Shown: positions 21,426-35,300 of the stretch, piece by piece | Layout of the letters: each line of letters opens with the position of its first letter | Numbering within the stretch: the first letter of the stretch is position 1 | DNA from: Cyanoderma ruficeps | Taxonomy: Eukaryota > Chordata > Aves > Passeriformes > Timaliidae | Assembly: GCA_008694505.1 (NCBI GenBank) | Contig: VZDJ01000116.1 | Span: forward strand, 18,465,716-18,529,715 | Reading direction: 5' to 3' | DNA: 64,000 nucleotides | Notes under the pieces: generated by a model | Database searches by the model: none | What the model was told of the DNA's origin: nothing | What the model saw: only the letters and a program-made list of their open reading frames with translations | Position numbers and translations under genes: made by a program

Positions 21426-24400
21426 AAGTCCCCAGAGAGCTTCCCCCCTGCTTCTCCCCACCTCCCTCCCCCCCTTCCAAGTTTCTCGAGCGGGTAAGGG
21501 AGAGGATTTGAAGCTGGACTTAACTCCCATACTGTAACTTGACAGAATCAATGCAGCTGCCAAATCAGCCAAGCATCACCGCGGGAGCTGCAGCCAGTTG
21601 GCTCTCTGCACACGCACATGGCTGCACAGAGCATCGTGTTACTGAAACCCGAGCCTGCCTGCCCAGAGGGACACATCTCCCCAGCCCAGAGGGGCTGGTC
21701 CCGCACGCTGCTCTCCTTGCACCTCCCAAGCAGCATAGGTCTACAGCAACGAGCTTGAAACATTAAAAAACACACGAGACAAAAGAACAAAAGAGGTCTG
21801 CATATGACAGGAGACGGTACAGCATTTGCATCCACGGGTGGTGAAGTGTTTTACAAACATACTTTTGCTGAAGTTCGCTCCAGAGAAATGCACGTGTGAC
21901 ACTGGTGAAGGAGGGCCAGAACTAAGACAGTCTGTTCAAAAGCACAGACTGGATTTCAAGTATGGTGTTTGAGCCAAAACCTTTGCATCCCCATTCATCT
22001 CCAGCATCTATCCCCTTCCCAGCTGGGCAGAGGTTTTAAGCAGACTGGCTGAGAGCAAGCCAATAAGCAGAGCAGAACAGACACTTGTCAACATCTTCTT
22101 CCACCTACCCAGGAGTCATTTACTGCAGCATTCCCATCACGCACAAGGTCAACCTTTCCCTCTGCAGCTTAAAAATTTACACCTACCATTAAAAACTTGA
22201 ACTACCATCCTTCCTCTGGAGAAGCAGACATGGAAAGTGCCACAAAACCCCTCTCCTCAACCCAAATTATGGTGCATGTGACACCATGAGTTTCTGTAGC
22301 TAGATTAAAGGCAGGGAAGGCAAGCAATTTAATGCACCCCAGCCAGCCTTCCTAGCACTTTCTACCAGCAGTCACAACAAGGCAGGCAAAGAACAAATGG
22401 AGAGCTGTCAGTGCAGAGGAATGGGAAGGAAATGAAGTGAATCCAAAGCTCCTGATCACTGCAGAACAAAGGACTATGAAAAGGTTGCAGCAGCTTGAAG
22501 CGAGCACTCTTTGAGAGAGTAAAACAGATCCCAGCAGCTGTTTGGTTTTGTGGCTCAACTGCATTTCGTTGCTGGGTGAAGCATGGAAACTTTAATGAAA
22601 AATAAACCAAATCCCTTGCTAAGACAAAGCAAGAAACAATACCTCAGAAAAGCGAAAATAATGTTGACAGAGCATCTGATGGCAGCGAATTCAGCAAAGC
22701 TACAACTCTGCAGTCAAGTTCCCTTGACTGGTCACATTTGGATCCTTCTAATTCTGATGGGGAAAAATCTGTCAAAACGTTTGCTACCAAAAGGAAAAGA
22801 CTCTCTGCTGCTCTCCCCTAGGAGGGCTGCTTGACTGGCTTATCACTGGTAAGAAATTCCAGCCAGTTTGTAATTAGCACCATCAGCATATGACACCTTC
22901 CCCACAGAAGTACTCCACTACAAGATGGGGCCTGACAAATGGAACCTGGCAAATGAAATCCCAGTTTCCAAGTCACAGGACAGGACAGTTTTCCTAGCTA
23001 GGTTTCTGCTCTGGGTGGTAGAACTGGACTAATTTTTCCTCTATTTTCAAGTCTGCTGTAGAAGCAGCTCCATGTCTGGCTTCCACAGCATGCAAAGCAC
23101 TAAACTGAATTGCAGAAGGCCCCTGGGCAGCTAGATCTTGTCCCTGTAACAGCCAAGGGAAAGTTCAGAGCTGCTCTGTCCAGATACATATTGTTTCAGA
23201 CACTTCCAGGGATGTTTCTAGGACAGTAATACTGAGCTAAGCATGTATTTTCTGAGTCTTGGAAGGAGGCCCTCTTTTTTCTTTTCCCCCATACCAAAGC
23301 TGCTTTATAACCCAGGCTGTCAGAGGTCACCCTTGCCACTACAACTCCCACAGAAATTGCTGTGTTTATTCTATTTTTCCTTCACACAAACACCAGGGTC
23401 TGCTTCAGCTAAATCCAGCTATTTGGCTCCTCTTGCTGGGCAGAGTGGTCTCGCTCTTCAGGAATGTGACTTCCCTTCTTCTGCATATAACCATGCATAG
23501 GGTACTCATTCCTAGCTTCCAACACAACTTTCAAACTTGTGTGAGGAACTGAGATAGTGGTCACCCATCAAAACCAACAGCACTGGAGGCTGATCACTCA
23601 GGAGAAACCATAAGGCTCTTCTGAAGTGCCAGTGCCTCATTCTGTCCATGAGCACCTTCACTGCTTACATCTCCAGTCCTGTGGCTTTCAACTAAAGACT
23701 ACTGCTTTTTGAGAAAAAAGCTCTTTAGGTGAATCCTCCCTATACTTTTTTAAAAGAAATTTAACAAAACAAAATGAAACAACAACAAAAAAAATTAAGA
23801 GCATGGAAATAGTGAGGGAAGAGATAGAAAAAGGATCTCCCATGAAGCAAGACAATCAAGAGTGGTAAAAATCAACTCTAGAAAATAAAGTCCTACAATG
23901 TTTTTGTTTAGCAGCTCTATTTTTAAGCCTACAGATAAAAGCCAGGAAGCCATCATTACAATTTCCCCTTGCAAAGTACTTTGACAGCAAAAATTACATT
24001 TCCAAGATTACACACGTTTGGTTTCTGTCAATGCTGCAGGAGATACCACAAACATACATGAGGTTTGTAACTTAAACAGTATTCTGGAGATATGGGCCCC
24101 CTTGTAATCAAAGTGTAAATCCTGTTTTGTTTCTCAAATATTATCTCTAGCCAGTGGACACTTTGTATAAACCAAGATTTGCTGAAGGGAGCAGGGGAGC
24201 TCTCAGTGGATTTGTCACTGAAGAGAACTGATAATAGCATTCAACATATGAGATTATTATTCAAAAGTCTTTCAGAGAAGATATTTGACACTTCATGACA
24301 GATATGTAAGGTTACTGTAAAGACTTAACATAGATAAATGGTTTCATGAGAGAATCAGCAGAGCATCAGACAGCAGAATGACACTGCTCTGAGTTACACT

Positions 24401-27400
24401 GACAAATCTGATAAATCATGCTGGTTTCATTCAGCTTCTGTGACAGGCAATAGTATAAAACAGAAGTCAGCAAACCATCCCAGACCTACTACTTAAGTTA
24501 TATACCCGGACCTGCAGAGAACACAAAAGCGTATAATTCTGGTTCATTAAATTTTGACTTAAGAATTACCAGGAAAACAAAAAAAAGACAAACAAAAGGA
24601 TAATTTGTATTCCCCAGCTGTAGCTTCTGTTACATCAACCTCAGTGTTGAGGTCAAGTGGGCAGAATAAACTTTACTACATGCTACAAAGCACATAGACC
24701 AGCTAAAAGGCTGCATTTAGAAACAACAAGATGAATGTCCTACTCCCCCCTTCTAGATGAAAATGGCAAGAAGGTAGCGCTGTTCTTGGTTAGTGACATC
24801 CAGAGATCTATTAATTGCTCAATTAGCCAACTTCACTCACATTTCTTTATCACTAATTTGCAGGGCAAAGACACCTTCCCCAACTGAGCTGAAGGAGGTT
24901 CCTGTCTGGATTTTGAGCTGCCCCAGTCAATCCAAACAAGGCACGCATGAAGAAGCAAAGCCCGTTTGGCAAAGAGCTATGATACACATCTGTCACATCA
25001 TGCATTATCCAACTGCAGCCTGCTTAGGTTGGAAGGGTGTCATTCTCTCTCCTCCCCAGACACAGACACTATTTAAAATACACACAACCAGAATTTTGCA
25101 CTATTACAACCACCCAGCTCATAGCTTGCTGCTGTAGCTGTGCTCTGCCCATCCCTCCCAGACACTGGGGCAACCCAGTGCTCAGTCCACTACTTATTCC
25201 AAAGCCTCAATTCCCTATCAAGGTGTCTTTCTCCTCTTTCCTTTCCTCCTTCCCAAAGGAAGGCAGGCCTCTATTTTGCTCTGGTTATACCTAAAATCTC
25301 CTGAAAAAATACAGTAGAGAACTGGGACCAAAATATATGGACAGATCTTGGTGGAACACTGGGAAAACAGCATAGACAGCAGGGAACAGTACCTGTGTCC
25401 TTGGAACAGCCCACAGTACTACAGAGAGGGCTTTTTCTAGCAACAAAGATCTTCCACCAGAAAATGCAGCACAGGTACTGCTGTCCAGCTGGAAGGAATG
25501 CACATACACAGGAGAAAGGATCTGAGCTGCACAGTGCCCTGCGTTACAGCCACATACACTGCAGGGTCTATACAGATGCACACAACAGACCTGGTACAAG
25601 GAAATCACTGGTATTTGAGTGTTACAGATCACTTTTTCACAAGTTGTTAACACCTAATGTCATTCTGTAATCACTAGAAGAGGACAAAAGCAAAAAGGAA
25701 AGAAAATCAAAAAAACCCCCAAAGAAGAATACAATCATTTCATGTTCCTCCTGGAACACCAGTGTTTTGCCAAGCTGAGGCCTCTTCTAGACATAAACAG
25801 CAAAAGCTCTATAACTAAAAAGCCACTTTAAAAACAGTTTTTGAACGCAGAGCAGAGCCAAGGCAACCCATACAACACCTGACCTAAAACTTGGCTAGGA
25901 CAGTTTAAGCACACCCATGCTTCTTGTCCCACCCATTTTAAGATGCAGCTTAATGAAGTCCAACTTTTCACATAAAAAGAATTTATAATACAGCTATTAA
26001 ACCATCATATGATTTACAGCAGAGCAAGATGACCTGTAGCCACCTTGGCAATGCTTGTCAAGTAGCACAGGTCACCTCAGCAGTCACAGTGTAATGAGGA
26101 CTGAAATATTTCTTCTGTCTTCCCCAGCCTGTTCACTGGGTCTGATACATCATACTGGCTGCAGAAAAATGAGGGATGATACATTTGATTTCTTAAATTT
26201 TAGGAGGATTTAATGTCAATAACAATTATTTTTGGATAATTGCAGACCTTGAAAACTGTGTTTTGTGCTTTTTTCCTTTTGTGTAGGACTGCAGCTTGTA
26301 TATAGTGAGCAGTTGGGTTCATTCCAACACATTCCCTTTAAACATCCTATTTCTTTTGTTTCACTTGATATATTTCTGTCAAGTAGTAAAAGGGGAATCT
26401 CAGAGGATTTTTTTAAGCATTGGTTATGTCATTTTCTGTACCAGGTGACCAGTTAGGACACCTTTCCCACAGGAAAAACCTCAGGACAGCTTAAGATGAA
26501 GTTCCATTCCCTTCTGAAGAAGTTGTACCTACTTGGCTGACAAAGCAAGACACTGAACTTGACAGCCTGTGAGGCTCCTCCAATCCCATATGTCAAACCC
26601 GAATTCCATATTTTGCATGTGTGACTGTGCACACACACACTCCACATTGAAGTTATGAGGTGTCTTGAAAAGGCAACTTGGTCCCTCCTCTGGCTGTCTG
26701 GATTTATACTTAATGTCAGGTCAAGGAAAGCAGACCTGTGGTTTTTAGAGCTCAAGTTGTAACACAGAGCTTCAGTAGCTCTTTCCAAATCTTCCTTACT
26801 CTATCTTCCCAGTTCCCTTGGTGCTGATTGTTTCAGATTCCTCCTAGTCTAGCACCAAGGTGATAGACTTGCCCCGACATTTTCAAAGTCCTCCACCATC
26901 GCTGCTTCTCACTGGCCCTTCAGTGACTCTTCTGCACAGCCACTACAGCCACCTCCTGCCTGCTTTGTTCCCTTCCCAGCCTTTCAGCACATGCTGCTCT
27001 TGCAGAACGCTTTTGGCACAGCACTACTCTGGAATTTCAACCAGACTCCTACCAAGTGCATTCCCAATTCAGTTGTTCCATCTTGAATTTTCAAGCATGT
27101 GTGCTGTGCCTTGCTTTAATGCCCTAGTACACACACTCACATGTTCATGTGGATTTCTCACTCCTTCAAAATCTGTGATCTTTTCCCACTCAGCCTCATG
27201 CCTTTCAGATGATGCCTCATCAACCTGAGCAGGCTCCTTCCTCGATGGCATCAAATAACCTGAAGCTCTCAAATCCTTCCTAAAATAAGCCTTACCTACC
27301 CCCATTTCCTGCCTTACCAAACAAGCTTAGTTTTAGTCCTTCTCTAAAAGCTTTTAAAAATACTGAATACGGATCATTTTACACTGTGAAAACCCCTTTG

Positions 27401-27439
27401 GTTGCAATAAGATTCATGCCAAATTGCCACTTGCCCACG

Positions 27440-27555
27440 TTCCTTTGATGCACAGATCTCCCCTTTGTTTAGGCTGTAAACTATTTGGGACAGGAGCCTT
27501 GCCTTTAAGCAGCTAAAATACCACGCACGTTTCCAGCCCTGCACAATCAGTCTCA
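27440..27555 (+). repeat. Probable 3' part of an old interspersed repeat
   Basis: The segment around 27472-27491 (GGCTGTAAACTATTTGGGAC) followed by AGGAGCCTTG resembles a tail carried by widely dispersed old amniote repeats, of the type TGTAA-CTCTTTGGGGCAGGGACC. The downstream CCCTGCACAATCAGT fits the same tail. Extent and family are uncertain, and the resemblance is from memory of such tails. Confidence 0.3.
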
Positions 27556-28318
27556 TCTTTCCCAGGCAAGCAGCCAGTGCTCAGACATTTCTGCCTCCAA
27601 GTTCTGAGCACCCCATTTCGCATTCCTCTCCTTCAACTCTATTTTCTAAGTTTTCTCTTTTCTGCCTCCATTAACAAGCGTGGAAGTTATCAGCAGCACT
27701 TCAGGATCCAACCAAATAAGGGAGTCATTTCCTTTGCTCAGCTGGTGCTTGTACATGCCCCCAACTTTCTGTGACCCTGGTTTGATATGCTGGTAGGGGT
27801 AGGGACAGGGGGGAACTGGGCTAGAAATTAGCCAATTAATGATTTCTCAGCAAAATGCAACAGCCCCAAACCTACATCTTCCAAACCACAGAAGAATTTT
27901 CTTTCAAAATACTTTCCCCTCTGTCAGCAGTCTGTGTTTGCCCTCCCCCACTCCTCCGCTCCACCCCCCCTTTGTCAGGCCTGCTTCTGGAAAAAGTCTT
28001 GCTGTTCCAGAAAGCGATGCATTAATTCAACATGGACTTTGTTTTACTTGCCTAAATATGCAGAGAGAGAATGACTGTCCACAGTTATCAAATGTGTTCA
28101 TCTGCAGACAGAAGCTCTTCAGCCTTCATCCCTCTTCCCCTCCCTGCCTTTTTTTGTTTTAAATAACAGAAACCCGTGCACCAACAGATAGAAAAGAACA
28201 ATGACATTTCTTCTAAGCAGCTTTGTATTGTGCATGCTGTTACTTCAATCAAGATAGGAGCAATAAGCATTTACACTACTTTCCTTGGAGAACAGAGTAA
28301 AAAAAACTAATTCAAACC

Positions 28319-28350
28319 AAAAAAAGAAAAAAAAGAAAAAAGAAAAGGAA
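28319..28350 (+). repeat. A-rich simple repeat in an intron
   Basis: A runs of four to eight bases are broken by single G residues. No adjoining element was recognised. Confidence 0.8.
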
Positions 28351-31300
28351 ACCCAACCAAAGGAGAGAACAAACTAAGTCTGAAGCTGCTCTGCGCTGGT
28401 TTGATTTAGCACAGCAATGTCACTCATCCCCTTCTGCTGTGATTGACAAACATTTCATCACCGTCAAGCACAAGCAGGGAAGAGTGAAAACAAAGGGAGA
28501 AGTCCCATGGAGGGGGCTGCCAAAGAGGGCAGAGCAGCTCAGGTGAGATGCAGTAAAAGGTAAGAATCCACAAGCACATCATCCAGGCTGGATTGCCAGT
28601 ACTGATCAAGTGCTCTTTCCACAGCTACAAAACTGGCTGCAAAACCACCCACCCGGGCTAGGACATGGGGTTCCATTATTAAGACCAACTCAGGATGAGG
28701 TTCAAATATCAAGACCACTGGGTTACATGGCTGCCTTCCCCTTACACACTACCTTTCTCCATCAAGCTCCCTCTCTCCCTAAGATAGGCAAGCAGCAGGA
28801 AGTTCTAACTTTAACTCTTTCAATGAATAGCTTATTCTTTGTGCTAGGAGCTACTCCTAAATAATTGACTCATTTGGCAGAAATTCAGCCCATTTGTCAC
28901 TATATTGTTGGTATGAATAACTTTCAAGTGCTTTCCTGCATTGTAACAGCTCCAGTTGAAAGCACTGGGCACAAAACCAAAGCAGAAATAACTTAGGTCA
29001 GATATGTGGCTTGAAAGACAGGCATGTAACGTCCCAATTTTACCAATCAAACTGTAAAAGCACAAATGACTTTTCATTAAATTAGCCTGTAAAGAATCCT
29101 AAATTCCCTTCCAGGGGAAGTTCCAAATAAATGCATGTGTAGAATTATGATTTTAACCCTATACAAAGCAAGAGCTCTGCAGCTTGCAGGTCTAGCGAGT
29201 GTCAAGTCTGAGGAAAACTACAAACTTTCAGGCTTGTCCTCACAACCCATATTTGTATTACTGGAGTTCCAGAATGTATAGGAAAAAGTTTAGAAAATGT
29301 ACCACATTTAAAAGAACCACAAGCTTTGCAGCTACATAAGAAACACAAACCAATCTAATCTCTCAGATCTGGGCACACCACAGACCATTTTAAAGAGAAA
29401 AGTTCAGCAACAAAAGTCATCTGCTTCTCTTTGTAGAAACAGACTACAGCTGTTCCCTCAGCAGATTTTTTTTCAGGTTTAAAAAAGAAGCAACATCATG
29501 ATATTCAACAATTTGTCTTCCATGTTTCTTATTCACAGACCCAGTAACATGGCTTCCAAATATGTGGAGGTCAGAGATGCCTGGCCCCTTCAAATGACTT
29601 TGGAAGGGGTAGAAATAAATAAGCCATATGCTACCCCTAATAATTCTCCCCCATCAGGCAGTCTAAGAGGGAAGCAAACACTCTTCCCTTCTGCACTCAG
29701 GCTTTCTCAGTGTTTTTAAGATTCAAATCACTTAGAAAACTCTGCACTTCAGAAACAATGTTTAATTCCTTTGATTCTGGCCTTAAAGTGATTCTATCAC
29801 AAGCCTAACTGATAAAAAAGCTTATTACAGGTACCCAAGCATAAATAAAAAGAGAGACATCCTTTACAACTTGCTCTTAAACTCCAGTGAACCCCTGGAA
29901 CTAAACCTTCCAGCAGCAAGGACTATTTCAAGCAGAATATTGCTGGGTGGGAGGAATTTCAGCCAAAATGTTTAATTGAGTTTGTTTCCAAGGAAGAGGC
30001 CAAGTGGGGAAGGGGAAGATGTTCTGCTTGTTTTGAACAATTCTGGCAACTGCCTGTTAGAACAACTTGAGTTCTTCTGTGCTTTGGAGGAAGGACTTGA
30101 AGGTTGGCAGGGGGGTGCATATGTACACTTCACGCATTCTGTCATTTCAGTGCAAACCCACCCAAATTTGGCCTTGTTAGAAGTCTTCTCCCATCTTCCC
30201 CTCCCATCCCAGCCCAGCAAATCTCTCCTGACCTCATATAAACCATGCTCTGTTAGAGAACAGCAGGCTGGACACCCAGAGAGACTCATACTTTCAACAA
30301 CTGCAGTTTGGAAGTCGTACATGTCTGTACGGGCTGCAGCTCTGCCAGATCATGCAGCCACTGTCTCCAACTTGTGCCCATTTATTCAAGACACTTTCTT
30401 TACTTCCAATAACCCTGCTCTTGTAAGCGTTCTCTAACCTATCATTTCTTATGACATTAAACAGATTATTTTTAGCCATCTTATACTTCAGCTTTGGCTG
30501 AAATACATTGGAGAGACCTCATAGAAGCAGCTCAGTCACAGAGGGTGCCCCAAACCTTGGACGGAATCATAGATGGCTGAAGTTTGTGCCAAGCTCAAGT
30601 GCCAAGATTCAGCTTGAGATAAAGCACATATTCTCCAACTCCCTCAAAACCCCAGCCCTGCCTGGGCCTAATAGGGAAGAAATTGTAATGAAGCAAGAAA
30701 AAGGCAAGGATGGAGAGATTAGGGGAGCCTGTACTGGGGAAGACTGCCAGGGAGAACACTGACAGTGGTCAGAGGGCAGGTCTGGAGAAGATGGACACAG
30801 ATGGTGGGCATCAGAATGCACGAGGGAAAACTTGGGAATGCAGTTTAGGTCCTTGAGTCTTACCAGCTCACTGCTAAGGGACTGGTTATGCAGTCTTAAT
30901 ATTTTATGGAGCTTTGCTTGCAATATTGTACGAATATGAAAGAATGCATTTGTTTTCACCAGTAAATAAATTGTTTAGAAAATTGATTCCCATAAATTCT
31001 CCCAGTTAAATTGCTAGGAAGCATCTGGCAGAGTTTGACAAAGCAAAATAAGTAGCTCCCAAACTGTTGGGCCACAGAAATAAGCAGTCTTTCTTCTCCA
31101 TCCCCCCCAAGATAGTATGTGTGCCTGTGAAGGGGTTTTGGTGACTTCAGGAGTGCATTTGGTGGCTGAGGAGCAAGACATTGTCTTCTGAAGGTAGTTC
31201 CAGTTGCTGCAGGGTCAAGCTACAGCAGGAAGAAAACAGCTCTTGTTGCTTTTGTTTCCTCAGTAATAATTTGAAACTAAGTTAAAGAGTCAATGAAAAG

Positions 31301-32266
31301 CTTGAGATACAGGTATCTGCACACAGTACCATCATCAAATCCAGAAGGTAAATTTGCCATTTTAAAAATAATTTCTCTCCTTAATAGGAAAAGGCATCTT
31401 TCCATCAACTGGGAAGCATCTCTTGTGCTTACACTTGGATCCATTCCCGCAGTAAGGCTGTCTAGAAGTTACAAGGGTGCAAATGGTGCTTTGTAGCTCC
31501 TTTCCTTTTTGAAGTGCAACAAACACATCTGGATAATTTTGCAAATGGTGCAGGAGACAGACAGGGATACCTTTGCTCTGGGAAAGATGATTCACCGGCT
31601 CTTAAGAAATACTTGGTTTAGAAGGCTCCTCGGACTTTACCCAAACACAGCTTCATCCAAACACAAGGTGTTCCCCCCCACCCTGCCATACTCACTGTTA
31701 GACCAGCAAAAGCTAAAAGAACACAAACCAAACCAACTAAAACGCTGCTACTGGAGGCATTTTAAACACCTAGGAATGATGTCAAAAACTCCCAAGAGCT
31801 CTCAAGTCTCTTTTTAGTACCAAGCACTGCTTGCAAGGAAGAGAGAGGACTGCAAATGGAATGATTTTCATCTTTCCACACCACACACTTTTCCACATCT
31901 CGGACCATGGCTTTTTGGCATTCAACTCATTTTAACAGCCCTGAAAGCATTACTTGTCCTTACTGAGGAAAGACTGAGCACAAATATGCCCAAGTTAAAA
32001 CACAACAGATGTGAGCTTCCCCAACAGCACAAAGAGTCAGACTGCAGAGCTACCCTTGGTTACCAGCCTCCAGCTCCTGGGGTGTCTAATCCTGGCTCCA
32101 AGACACCCTCAGGTTGTCATGTACAAAATCCACATTTGAACTCTGGAGCTTTGGCCCCTCACTACCAAAGTGCCAAAGATGGAGGTCCCGAGACACAACA
32201 GCTGAAGCTGCATGTGGCTTTTAGTGCCCTCTGAGTGGCTGGTGCCAGAGGAAGCCATGAATTCAC

Positions 32267-32350
32267 CTCGACTCTGCTGCCTGTTGACTATCCCGCCCAG
32301 CGTCCACCGCCGGTCCAGGCGCCTCAGGTGAGCCTTGCGTCGCTTAGAAA
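32267..32350 (-). CDS. SH3PXD2A: SH3PXD2A alternative cassette exon, 28 basic residues
   Basis: This exon is exactly 84 nt, with a very strong pyrimidine tract before the acceptor CTAG and a weak donor GTGAAT. It encodes 28 residues starting VSKRRKAHLRRLDRRWTLGG and ending NRQQSR. Ten residues are Lys or Arg. Both flanking introns are phase 1, and skipping joins GAA-G to AA-GAG, so the frame is kept with or without it. From family knowledge, the human gene has an isoform that lacks this same 28-residue block between SH3-1 and SH3-2, so I annotate it as a cassette exon. The high conservation in a linker position suggests that the basic segment has a job, such as electrostatic membrane or partner contact. 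That is inference. Confidence 0.93.
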
Positions 32351-35300
32351 CTAGTTTGGAACATGGATGGAAACAAAACAAAGGGGAAAAAAAAAGAAGA
32401 AAAAAAATGATGGGAGGGTGAGGAATAAAAACAAAACATGGTATTTACGAGCACTGGTCTTTTTAGTGGGAATGGGTTAGGTGGGATGCAGATGTTCTGT
32501 TTTAGTTTATACAGTACAGTGGAACAAGTTAACTTCTTGAGCTTGAGCAATGTGAGCCATCCAGAACTGTCACAAATTGCCACTCTTGCTATTGGTCTTT
32601 CTTAAACAGTAATTATAATAAAAAACTCAAAAATGTATACACGCTCCAAAACAAGCTGCACAACTAAAGACAACTTGTCCAAGGAGAGAGTAGTGGCAGG
32701 ACACATCATCATTGCTGTTGCATCTCCTAATTCAGCTGCATGATATTTGGGGAATTCAGTCTATTGCATATGACATCAAACCCAACAGGGCTCTAAACCT
32801 CTCTAAGAAAAATTATCACACTATAAACAAACCCACAAACTCTTATATAAGTTCCCTCATAACAGCAGCACTCAGGAACTGAACCCAAGTGAAAAGTGTC
32901 TGATGTGCTTGCAAGACATGACTTGCATTCATTGCCACAGCTGGTTCTCATGATCAAAACTTGTAATATACAGGTTATGACAAAAAAAAACTAACCTTGC
33001 AATTATTGAGCAGGCTCAAGAAGCTAACAAGCCAGGACTGAGTGTTAGTTACATAGTCAAACAGTAACTTATGCTTTAAGTATAAACAAAGACAAGACAC
33101 TTATGGAAATGCCACTGTGAGAGCAGCTGTGCACAGAGGACACCATTTGTTTTCTCGACCACGTACTTAAATCTCTACTCAGATTCTTCTTCTGCCTCTA
33201 CAGGTGTGAAAGACACTGGAACCATTAGAATGGCACAGAAATACAGACAAACACTTCCATTTTTTCCATTCAGGGGCTTCCATCCCAATTTGGCAACTAC
33301 TCCAAGGGTGTTTGGTGCTGCCTGCAAAGCAATGCAATATATTGCAAAGTAGTGATAGCTGAAGTGCAAACACAGTCATTTTACCAGTGTTGCTGGAAAG
33401 CTGTTCATAAACTTTGATATCACATCATTAATAATAATTCAATTTTGTGTATGTACACTTATTTAGGGATCATACCCTTATAATGGACTAGACACCACTG
33501 ACTCCTAGAACTGTCTTCTGTAGACAATCAGGCACAGCACAATTATTTGATTGGGAAATCATTAGCTGAACAAGAAAAAAAGATAACTTCACCAAAGAGT
33601 GCCTTTTGACTTTTGTCCTTTTTATCTGTCAGGGACTCAGACCAGACTTTTATAGCCAGCTCACTCTCCTCAATTTCCCCTCTGCAGTAAGGCCCAAACC
33701 TTTCCATGCCACCCTAAGCAGAGGCGTGGTGAATGGTGTTAAACAGGTATATTATCTACCTGTGGAACTCTGTACTTGCCCTTTGATCCCATGGTGGTCA
33801 AAAACCAACCACAAATTTTCAGATGAGCTGAATCTCAAGATCATAGATAGCTGTGGTTTTGGCTCACGGAAATCCGTGATCCTTTTGGAAGACCTTGGAG
33901 GGACAAAAGATGAGCAAATTTACCCTTGTGACTTTCCCCAAATCAACAGGACATAAGACTGCCAGTTACACACATACAACACAAGAGACAACACCGGACC
34001 CCTCGCTAGACACACAGAGCAGAGAGGGAAGTTAAGTTGCAATAAGGCTGCCTGTGTTAGGAGGTTTCTATACAAGAAAGGAGGAAATTAAATGCTGAAT
34101 GTAAAGGCTTCCAGGATGGAGGGGTGCAGAAGGGGTAGAAACTGGCTTAAGGTGTCAATACAGAGCTGTCAGCTTCTTCCTTCTCACATTGGAGTTTGGA
34201 GGATTTAGCTATCCAGGAACACTCCTTGAAAACAGTGGGTCACACAGAACCACCATACTGTGTCCTCACAACGTATGGCCATCCCCAGTGACAGTCCTTT
34301 TACACCACAATGATGCCCTTGTACGAGCCAGGGTTTTTACCTCCTTAAAAATACTGAATTTTGCCGTTTTGCCCAGACTTGGACTTGGTTGGTCATGCCA
34401 CAGTCATCAGAAAGGTCGCTTATTAACAAGTGTCTACACCTTTTCAGACATTATTTTAACACATTTACTTTATCAGCTCCTGTAGCTGTTAAATGTTTCT
34501 TCAGATTGTGTTCTGGTTGTTTTCCAAGCCTTGCAAGATGTGTTGGTCTACAGGCCCAGGTAACAAGCTGTCTGCCTTCATCCAGACAAAAATGTTGTGC
34601 AAGTTCACGTGCAGAGAGGAAACACTCTTGTCTCTCTCAGGGAACAGACTATTTAAAGACAGACATGAAAATATTACAGCTATGTAGAGGCAGAATTTTT
34701 AGCAAGATGTCTTCAGCACCCCCCTATTTTTACTGGGCCTGCCACAGCAGAGCAGATTTTTAGATTTGCCTGACTGGTGGACTTGTTCCAGGCCTGTTCA
34801 AATGGGGAGGGACAAGGGGCTGATACACAAAGCTCCCTATATCAGTGTTTCTGCTCTTTCAAAGTTGGGGGAGCAGGGACTGCACAGTTGCAGGAAGTCA
34901 ATGTCTGTTGGAATCACTCTGAAACTTGTATAAGCTCTAAATTCCGGGGCTAAGGCACTTAATCTGCCAGAAGTGCCTTCCTCCTCAGTTCCATCTGAGC
35001 CCCTTTCTCCTGCCTACCCAGAACAGAGCTGGCAAGTTTTCTGTCTAAGTACAGTCACTTTGAGACACCCCTTTTAAAGACAATGAGTCCAAGTAATTAT
35101 TTCCTCCCTTATGAAATAATTACATGGGGAAGAATAGCTCAAGTAAAGAAGATCTGGAGGGGAAGAAATAAAGAATGTAGGAAGTGTAAGCTTAGATGGT
35201 TAATAACATAAACCAAAGTTACTAAAAAGCAAGCAAAAGATGGGGCACATGAAAGCAGCTGCAGAGGTTATGCAATTAGATCTGTCACTGAGATGGAGCT

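Larger units (their letters stand above)
21194..32266 (-). other. SH3PXD2A intron between cassette exon and SH3-2 exon
   Basis: An 11.1-kb phase-1 intron from the weak donor GTGAAT to acceptor CCCCTCACCAG. Close to its acceptor side is a motif-rich block at 21320-21425. An A-rich tract at 28319-28350 and a probable decayed interspersed repeat at 27440-27555 are listed separately. The open frames of 110-150 codons here (for example 29976-30437, 26860-27228 and 25291-25653) lack family resemblance and proper splice context. Confidence 0.88.
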
